64,000 nucleotides of DNA from contig CM075350.1 of assembly GCA_037693485.1 (NCBI GenBank), positions 60,244,001-60,308,000 on the forward strand, written 5' to 3'. This document shows, in pieces, positions 57,549 to 64,000 of this stretch. Every line of letters starts with the position of its first letter. Within the stretch, counting starts at the first letter, position 1. The translations under genes and the position numbers were made by a program. Source of the DNA: Kitagawia praeruptora (Eukaryota; Streptophyta; Magnoliopsida; Apiales; Apiaceae). The notes under the pieces were generated by a model, which did no database searches, was not told the origin of the DNA, and worked only from the letters and a program-made list of their open reading frames with translations.

Positions 57549-60500
57549 TTGCAGGGCAACAGGGTTAGTACCCTAGTCGTGGACAGTGGATGTTCAGGAC
57601 ACATGACTGGAAATAAAGCCCTGCTATCAGAGTATGAGGAGAAGGCTGGCCCAAAAGTTTCCTATGGAGATGGCAACATAGGACATACTCTGGGATATGG
57701 CAATATTAATCTTGGAAATGTCATCATCACAAATGTAGCTCTGGTTCCAGGACTCAAGCATGATCTGCTATCTGTGAGTCAAATCTGTGACAGAGGATAT
57801 CATGTGGATTTTCAGCCTGAATATTGTCAAGTGATCAGTAAATCTACAGGGAAAGTTGCTCTAGTTGGAAAAAGACACAATAACATCTATGAAATTAAAT
57901 TGTCAACAAACACTGATGGCAAAGCAGTGTGTCTGTCAACAAGAATGTCCAGTGAAGAGAGTTGGAAATGGCATAAGAAACTCTCTCATTTGAACCTGAA
58001 CAACATCAATGAGCTAATCAAGAATGATCTTGTAAGAGGTCTACCAAGGTCTTTGTTGAATGTAGAAGGCCTGTGTGATTCTTGTAAAAAGGCCAAACAG
58101 AGAAAAGCCTCCTTCAAAAGCAAATCTGAGTCTTCAATTGTTGATCCTTATCATCTCCTACATGTTGATCTCTTTGGACCAGTGAATGTGATGTCTCTTG
58201 GAAAGAAGAAATATGCTCTAGTCATTGTTGATGAATATACCAGATACACATGGGTATATTTTCTTGCAAAGAAGGATGAAACTGCATTAACACTGACAGA
58301 ACATATAATACAACTGGACAAAGGGTTAGAGAATCAAGTGAAGATAATCAGAAGTGACAATGGAACTGAATTCAGGAATTCATCAATGGAAGAATTTTGC
58401 AAGAGTAAAGGAATCAAACAAGAGTTTTCTGCACATGGCACTCCACAACAAAATGGTGTAGTGGAGAGGAAGAACAGAACCTTGATAGAAGCTGCCAGAA
58501 CCATGCTAGATGAAGCAAAATTGCCAACATATTTCTGGGCAGAAGCAGTTCAAACTGCTTGTTTTACTCAAAATGCAACACTGATCAACAAGCATGGTAA
58601 AACACCATATGAAATGGTGAAGAAGAAAAAGCCAAATCTAAAATATTTTCATATTTTTGGATGCAAGTGTTTTGTGTTGAAGACTCATCCTGAGCAGTTG
58701 ACCAAATTTGATCTAAAAGCAGATGAAGGAATTTTTGTTGGCTATCCACTGTCAACTAAGGCATTCAGAGTTTATAATCTGAGAACTAGAGTGATCATGG
58801 AATCAATTCATGTGTCATTTGATGACAAGAAAATAACTGGACTTGAAGATGTCAATGAACATGATCTACTCCACTTTGAAAATGAAAATTTATTCTCTGA
58901 AAAAGTAAACTCTGATCAGACTGATCTGACAAACTCTGTTGATCTAAACTCTGAACCTCTACTGGTAAATACTGAAGAAACTCTTCAATCAGAAACAAGG
59001 GAAGAACCAGTTGAGGGGGAGCATGAAGAATCACATCAAAGTGATAATTCAAACACTGAAAGTGACTCAGTTGATAATTCTGAATCAAACTCTGTTGAAT
59101 CAAACTCTGTTGATTCAAATTCTGTTGATAATTCTGAGAAGTCACATTCAGGGGGAGCATCTGAAAATGAAGAGAGGCACCAAGAAAATCAGGAGAGCAT
59201 GGATCAAGGGGGAGGATCACATGATGACAGAAGCAATTTGCCTTCTGCAAGAAAATGGACTAAGTCACACACACCTGATTTAATTATTGGTGATCCTGAT
59301 GCAAAAGTAAGGACAAGAAGTGCAACAACACATGAATGTCTGTTTCATGCATTCTTGTCACAATCTGAGCCAAAGAAAGTGGAAGAAGCTCTTAAAGATG
59401 CTGACTGGATAACAGCAATGCAAGAAGAGCTAAATGAATTTGAAAGAAATAAAGTGTGGACACTTGTACCAAGGCCCAAGAATAGATCCATTGTTGGTAC
59501 TAAATGGGTTTTCAGAAATAAAACTGACAGTGAGGGTGTTATCACAAGAAACAAAGCAAGACTAGTTGCAAAAGGCTATTCACAACAGGAAGGAATAGAC
59601 TATGAGGAAACATTTGCTCCAGTGGCTAGATTGGAGGCAATCAGAATCTTTCTAGCATATGCCTCTCATAAGAAATTCAAAGTGTTTCAGATGGATGTAA
59701 AAAGTGCATTTTTGAATGGAAAACTTGAAGAAGAAGTGTTTGTGGAACAACCACCAGGTTTTGTAGATCCAAAATATCCAGACTATGTCTACAGGTTAGA
59801 CAAGGCACTCTATGGACTTAAGCAGGCACCAAGGGCATGGTATGAAATCCTTGCCAAATTTTTACTAGAAAGTGGGTTTCACAGAGGTACTATTGACAAA
59901 ACTCTGTTTTACTTTCAATCTGGTAGTGACTTGCTTTTAGTTCAGATATATGTAGATGACATCATTTTTGGATCTACTAATGATAAACTCTGTAAGAAGT
60001 TTGCCAAACTCATGCAGTCAAGATATCAAATGAGTATGATGGGAGAGCTTAGTTATTTTCTAGGCCTACAGGTGAAGCAAACAGATGATGGAATTTTTAT
60101 AAATCAAGCAAAATATACCAGAAATCTTCTCAAGAAATTTGGTATGCTTGACTGTTCATCTGCAACAACTCCCATGGCAACTGGAACAAAATTTGACAAA
60201 GATGCAGGGTCATCAGTAGATATGACATGTTACAGAGGAATGATTGGTTCTCTACTCTATTTGACAGCTAGCAGACCTGATATCATGTATGCAACATGTT
60301 TGTGTGCAAGGTTCCAGGCAGATCCAAGAGAACCACATTTAACAGCAGTAAAGAGGATTTTTAAGTATCTCAAGGGCACTATGACTTTGGGGCTGTGGTA
60401 TCCAAGAGAATCAGAGTTTAAACTACTTGGTTATTCAGATGCAGACTTTGCAGGATGTAAGATAGACAGAAAAAGCACCAGTGGAAGTTGTCAATTTCTG

Positions 60501-60893
60501 GGTGACAGACTTGTTTCCTGGTACAGCAAGAAACAGAAGTCAATATCTACATCTACAGCTGAAGCAGAGTATATTGCTGCTGGTAGCTGCTGTGCACAGA
60601 TTTTATGGATGAAGAATCAACTGCTGGATTATGGATTAAGGTATACCAAAATACCTATTTACTGTGATAATCAAAGTGCTATTGCAATGACAGGTAATCC
60701 AGTACAACATTCAATGACAAAGCACATCAGCATAAGGTATCACTTCATAAGAGAGCATGTAGAGGAAGGAAACATTGAGCTTCACTTTGTGTCTACAGAA
60801 CAACAACTTGCAGATATCTTCACCAAGCCATTGAGTGAAGCTACATTTACAAGACTGGTCAATGAACTAGGAATGGTTTCTAGTTTTGACTAG
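57549..60893 (+). CDS. Copia-3 pol polyprotein
   Basis: 1114 codons, uninterrupted. Domains: protease (VVDSGCSGHMTG, about residues 10-21), integrase zinc region (WHKKLSHLNLN, CDSCKKAKQ), integrase catalytic LLHVDLFGPV, IIRSDNGTEF and VVERKNRTL, RT (DVKSAFLNG, YVDDIIFGS near residue 800) and RNase H (SDADFAGCKIDRKSTSG, YCDNQSAI). There is no ATG at the start; the frame opens at a TTG and the first Met is within the protease motif, so expression needs readthrough, frameshift or splicing. The integrase-RT linker (about residues 455-560) is rich in NSV/NSE repeats coded by the TAAACTCTG-type motif, and holds three GGGGGAG tracts (about 59012, 59152, 59210). Confidence 0.95.
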   Translation: MQGNRVSTLVVDSGCSGHMTGNKALLSEYEEKAGPKVSYGDGNIGHTLGYGNINLGNVIITNVALVPGLKHDLLSVSQICDRGYHVDFQPEYCQVISKSTGKVALVGKRHNNIYEIKLSTNTDGKAVCLSTRMSSEESWKWHKKLSHLNLNNINELIKNDLVRGLPRSLLNVEGLCDSCKKAKQRKASFKSKSESSIVDPYHLLHVDLFGPVNVMSLGKKKYALVIVDEYTRYTWVYFLAKKDETALTLTEHIIQLDKGLENQVKIIRSDNGTEFRNSSMEEFCKSKGIKQEFSAHGTPQQNGVVERKNRTLIEAARTMLDEAKLPTYFWAEAVQTACFTQNATLINKHGKTPYEMVKKKKPNLKYFHIFGCKCFVLKTHPEQLTKFDLKADEGIFVGYPLSTKAFRVYNLRTRVIMESIHVSFDDKKITGLEDVNEHDLLHFENENLFSEKVNSDQTDLTNSVDLNSEPLLVNTEETLQSETREEPVEGEHEESHQSDNSNTESDSVDNSESNSVESNSVDSNSVDNSEKSHSGGASENEERHQENQESMDQGGGSHDDRSNLPSARKWTKSHTPDLIIGDPDAKVRTRSATTHECLFHAFLSQSEPKKVEEALKDADWITAMQEELNEFERNKVWTLVPRPKNRSIVGTKWVFRNKTDSEGVITRNKARLVAKGYSQQEGIDYEETFAPVARLEAIRIFLAYASHKKFKVFQMDVKSAFLNGKLEEEVFVEQPPGFVDPKYPDYVYRLDKALYGLKQAPRAWYEILAKFLLESGFHRGTIDKTLFYFQSGSDLLLVQIYVDDIIFGSTNDKLCKKFAKLMQSRYQMSMMGELSYFLGLQVKQTDDGIFINQAKYTRNLLKKFGMLDCSSATTPMATGTKFDKDAGSSVDMTCYRGMIGSLLYLTASRPDIMYATCLCARFQADPREPHLTAVKRIFKYLKGTMTLGLWYPRESEFKLLGYSDADFAGCKIDRKSTSGSCQFLGDRLVSWYSKKQKSISTSTAEAEYIAAGSCCAQILWMKNQLLDYGLRYTKIPIYCDNQSAIAMTGNPVQHSMTKHISIRYHFIREHVEEGNIELHFVSTEQQLADIFTKPLSEATFTRLVNELGMVSSFD

Positions 60894-62893
60894 AGATGTT
60901 GGTTAGACTCAAAGAATAATCTCTAAAATATATTGCTCATGTTTCTGCAAATTGTTAAGTGCTATGTGAACCTTAGTATTAAACTCTGTTCTGCATGCTT
61001 ATGTTTAAAACTTGTTAAACTCTGTCAGCATGTCTGTCTGTTAAACACTGTTATCATGTTGGATACACTCAGTGAATTCAGAATTGATTATTGTCTGAAT
61101 GAAAACACCAATGAAGAAAAATGTATGAAGCATGATTCTCAGTAAATAAATCATGATTCTTTCTGAGTCACTGTAATCTAATCAGTCTTTGTGCAGTAAA
61201 TCAACACAGCATGATACTATTTCATATTTATAGCATCTCTTAGTTTATTCAGTCCTAAACTCTGAGTTTATGAATATTGTGTGCGTTGACTCTCATAAAT
61301 AATTTTGGTTATTGATGAACTCTAAACTCTGTTAAGTGACATTCTGTTTCCAAAGGTATGATTCCTGATGATTCCTTGTTGTACTTGTGAAAACCATAAA
61401 ACTTGAGATGTGTCATTGATTAGTTTGGTGAGTTCAGATTCATGTTTACACCCTGTGAGAGTTTGAGCCAAATCAGTGATTGATACATTTTCTATCAATC
61501 AGTATTTATTGATGTGTGATATTCATCAGGAAGTATGTTTCTCTAGAACTTGTATTAAACCATCTTGAGACTACATGATATGTGTGTGCATGAAAATGAT
61601 AAAGGCAATATGATTTACCATTTCTTCAAATACTGTTCAAAATTCTTTTGAACACTGTTCAAACACTGTTCATAAATACCACCCTTAGTAAACCCCTTTG
61701 AGCCTAATTAACTGCTCATTTTTCTTATACTCTGAAGCATTAAGAGCAGTTATATTCTTTTGAAAAAAAAATCAAGCAGATGAGTGTTTCTCAAGAAAAG
61801 AAAAGTTTACTCAGTATATATGCTAAATAAATAAAAAAAAGGGGCATATATACTGATCTTGTACAAATATGTACTAACATTGTGACTGAACACTTTGGTC
61901 TATTAAAATGTTCAGTTTGAATTCACTCATGAATAAAACATCTTTTTCATCTGTTTGATCTTACCTCATTACAACCCTGAATAAAGTCCTTTTGATTTGT
62001 GCATACATGTACTCAAAGTAGTGTAGATTTGGTGGACATTCAAGCATATGGTAGATTCTGCTATTTCTGATTGAATGTGAGTATAAACACTTCACCTAAA
62101 CACTTGTGTGCTTTGAGAGTTTGTGAGTTTATCAAATTCATGACTGTTATTCACTGAATGATGCTCTGATTTCTATCTCTTGATCTTTTTGTCTTCAAAG
62201 ACTGTGTGCTTACTTGGATAATCATGGACATCAAAGGGAATAGAAGTTTTCAGATTTCTGTATTACAGTAACTACAGAGTTTAGCATTCATCAAACAATC
62301 AGTGTTTAATGTGAGAGTTTGTGCATTCAGTGTTTATTGATTTTTGTTATGGATTTTATGAAAAATTAGATGCTCTAAAAATTGATTTTAGTAAACTCTG
62401 CTTCACACACACTCATATTCACAACTGTGCAATTTTGAAAGGGTTGTTAGTGATAAAGTTGGAAAATTGATAAACACTGTTGAGTTGTGTTAAGTACTCT
62501 AAGGTAAAGTTTCATTGAGATGATTTGACTATTTTGGAGTAATTGGGGTAGTTGACGACTGTTAATTAGTGTAAATATGTCAAAGTGTCGTGATTATAGG
62601 AATGACAGCGGTAATTATTAAGTGATCCATTGGTTGTTTGACACGTATCCCATGATAGTGTCTCACTCACACATTACTCTACAATCAGTTACGCGCTTTT
62701 ACTGAATAAACGATTGAGTTTTAGTTTTACTCTAATCGTTTTTGTTCTCTCACTTCACATCGATTAATATTCACCCACTCACAGTTACTTGCATATTCAT
62801 TCACTTTCAAAAATCTCATACACTCTCCTTCACATTTTGGTAAACACTTACCATACATCTCTTCTCTGAATATCTTCGAATCACATCTTACTA
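60894..62893. other. Copia-3 spacer between pol and third ORF
   Basis: 2.0 kb with no convincing gene. It has at least twelve TAAACTCTG/TAAACACTG motifs and a perfect 13-bp stem-loop at 61811-61856 that holds an A8G4 polypurine run. The last ~200 bases may contain a promoter or leader for the third ORF. Confidence 0.7.
61811..61856 (+). repeat. Perfect stem-loop carrying a polypurine run
   Basis: Arms TCAGTATATATGC (61811-61823) and GCATATATACTGA (61844-61856) pair perfectly over a 20-base loop that ends in eight A and three G, continuing one G into the arm. Confidence 0.9.
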
Positions 62894-64000
62894 ATGGCAA
62901 CCAAAGCGTTTGATGCAGCAGGATTAACTTTTCTTCCTAGCAACTATGCAGCACCACTGGAGACTGCAAATACTCCAGAGGCGTTTCATGTGTTCCAAAA
63001 TTTCTTGAAAGATTCTGAAATAGAAAAGGCTTTAACTGCACCATCAATACTCTCTGCTTCGCAAATTGCTACCTTCTGGACAAACTCTGTGTATGATGAT
63101 GGAGAAGAGTCTGGCACTCCAACAATCACTTTCACTCATGCTGAATCAGAGTATATTATTACTCCAACTACGGTTAGGGATGCTCTGGATTTTGAGACTC
63201 ACACTTCGTACAGTGTTGTTGGTCATGATCGCTTGAGGACAATGTTGCAGCAAATTGGATGTGCAGGCAACTTGAATAAGCTAGGGTCTCTGAGAAGGCC
63301 ACTTTTGAGAAAGGAATGGAGTTTCTTTTTCGATTGCATTACAAGAGCTTTTGGCAAGAAGACAACAAACTGGGATGCACTTCCTCTTGACACTCTCCAA
63401 ATTGGTCATGCTCTACTATATGGAGGTAATTTCGATTTTGGTAGATTAGTGCTAATGAATCTGGGAGAGCGTTTGTCTGAGCTTACTTCTGTTTATTTTG
63501 CTCGTTTTTGTCAAATGCTATTTACTGCTTGTGTGCCTAACATTCCAATTGATGAAGATGATGTGATTCAGCCTTTTCAAGTTGCTAAAAGAATGTTTTC
63601 TGATTTGACAAACAAAGATGTTACTAAACAGCACATACCTGATATGTTTATGCCATTAGCCTTACAAAACTATGTTAACCAACCTCAAGATTCTCAATCA
63701 TCACAACACATGCCTGAACCATTAGACACCATAAATTCTGAACCAACACCCACAACACCCACAACCACTGTACCTACTACATCTCATCAATCACAACCAG
63801 AACACATAAACTCTTCACCAATAAACTCTCCAAAAATAAACTCTCTACCAGTAAACTCTGAAACCTTAAACACTGAAACCTTAAACTCTGAGCCAGCATC
63901 TACTGAAAAACCCAAATCCAAACCAAAAAGAAAAATACACACCGCCCAAAACACTAAACACTCAAAGGCTAAACAGACATCACCTGGAGCTGTTTATACT
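62894..64000 (+). CDS. Third ORF of copia-3 (partial, runs off right edge)
   Basis: 369 codons are open from ATG 62894 (MATKAFDAAG) to the window end. Residues about 130-200 hold LRKEWSFFFDCITRAFGKK and the following LQIGHALLYGGNFDFG, the block shared with the third ORF of copia-1. The resemblance is to proteins annotated as 'putative plant transposon protein'. From about residue 285 the protein becomes a Pro/Thr/Ser-rich tail with repeated INS/VNS/LNS, encoded by the element's TAAACTCTG motif. No signal peptide or membrane span seen, so an envelope role is not supported. Function unknown. Confidence 0.8.
   Translation, partial: MATKAFDAAGLTFLPSNYAAPLETANTPEAFHVFQNFLKDSEIEKALTAPSILSASQIATFWTNSVYDDGEESGTPTITFTHAESEYIITPTTVRDALDFETHTSYSVVGHDRLRTMLQQIGCAGNLNKLGSLRRPLLRKEWSFFFDCITRAFGKKTTNWDALPLDTLQIGHALLYGGNFDFGRLVLMNLGERLSELTSVYFARFCQMLFTACVPNIPIDEDDVIQPFQVAKRMFSDLTNKDVTKQHIPDMFMPLALQNYVNQPQDSQSSQHMPEPLDTINSEPTPTTPTTTVPTTSHQSQPEHINSSPINSPKINSLPVNSETLNTETLNSEPASTEKPKSKPKRKIHTAQNTKHSKAKQTSPGAVYT

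Larger units (their letters stand above)
54722..64000 (+). mobile_element. Copia-3: Sirevirus-type Ty1/copia element, 3' part cut by window edge
   Basis: 5' LTR (54722-55237), primer site, gag, pol, spacer and the start of a third ORF, all on the plus strand. Gag and pol are intact. Pol is related to copia-1 (shared stretches such as DSGCSGHMTG and YVDDIIFGSTN), but the LTR is different and the dispersed motif is TAAACTCTG. It landed only 52 bp from the right end of the gypsy element. The likely target site is CCCTT (54717-54721), but the partner is outside the window. Confidence 0.95.

Noticed and set aside
1..64000. CRISPR arrays, bacterial operons, ribosome binding sites and rRNA or tRNA genes
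   Set aside because: The window is plant nuclear DNA; I saw no such features. Repeats present are dispersed motifs, microsatellites or transposon repeats.

Overview
This window is plant nuclear DNA. The genes carry GT-AG introns, several families are plant-specific (B3-domain and RPA70-like proteins), and about half the sequence is plant LTR retrotransposon. It looks like a eudicot, but the sequence alone does not let me name the species.

Layout. 1-8570: a minus-strand Ty1/copia element of the Sirevirus (SIRE/Maximus) type (copia-1), cut by the left edge. It has a 5' LTR, PBS, gag, a pol with two nonsense codons, and a third ORF running off the edge. It sits inside the last visible exon of a B3-domain gene (8571-11457, minus), which is therefore broken. 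11458-15071: AT-rich intergenic DNA holding a Mutator-like non-autonomous element (12504-13311) with a 9-bp target duplication. 15072-26203: a small gene cluster, with a hypothetical F-box-like gene, a small coiled-coil gene, two tandem RPA70-like genes (a short one and a complete one with a C4 zinc module) and an intact three-B3-domain gene. A Helitron 3' terminus (hairpin plus CTAG) lies 387 bp after the last gene. 26759-29124: two related terminal-inverted-repeat elements back to back in TA-rich DNA. 29931-32481: a complete seven-exon ESF2/ABT1-like ribosome-biogenesis gene (minus), with short tandem repeats upstream. 33938: a Helitron-like 5' terminus.

34796-54669 is a Ty3/gypsy element of the Tat type with TTTAG target duplications. 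Its 5' LTR was split by an 8.2-kb copia element (copia-2, minus, 35099-43280) with CGCAT duplications. By eye both LTR pairs differ at about four positions, so both insertions are recent. The gypsy element has a gag-pol ORF with one in-frame amber codon in integrase, and an antisense, intron-containing gene with its own TATA box between pol and the 3' LTR. 54722-64000: a third Sirevirus-type element (copia-3, plus), with intact gag and pol and the start of a third ORF, cut by the right edge.

The most unusual signal is at the oligonucleotide level. Each LTR element carries its own short motif, repeated through LTRs, untranslated spacers and poorly conserved coding linkers: CAGCAAGC in copia-2, TAAACTCTG or TAAACACTG in copia-3, ATCAGGA in copia-1, and GCGAGG/GGTCGC in the gypsy element. 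Because one motif appears in both coding and non-coding parts of an element, it looks selected as DNA or RNA rather than as protein. A recognition signal for an element-encoded factor is one possible explanation. All gene models were spliced by eye from splice sites and reading-frame phase. No database search was possible.
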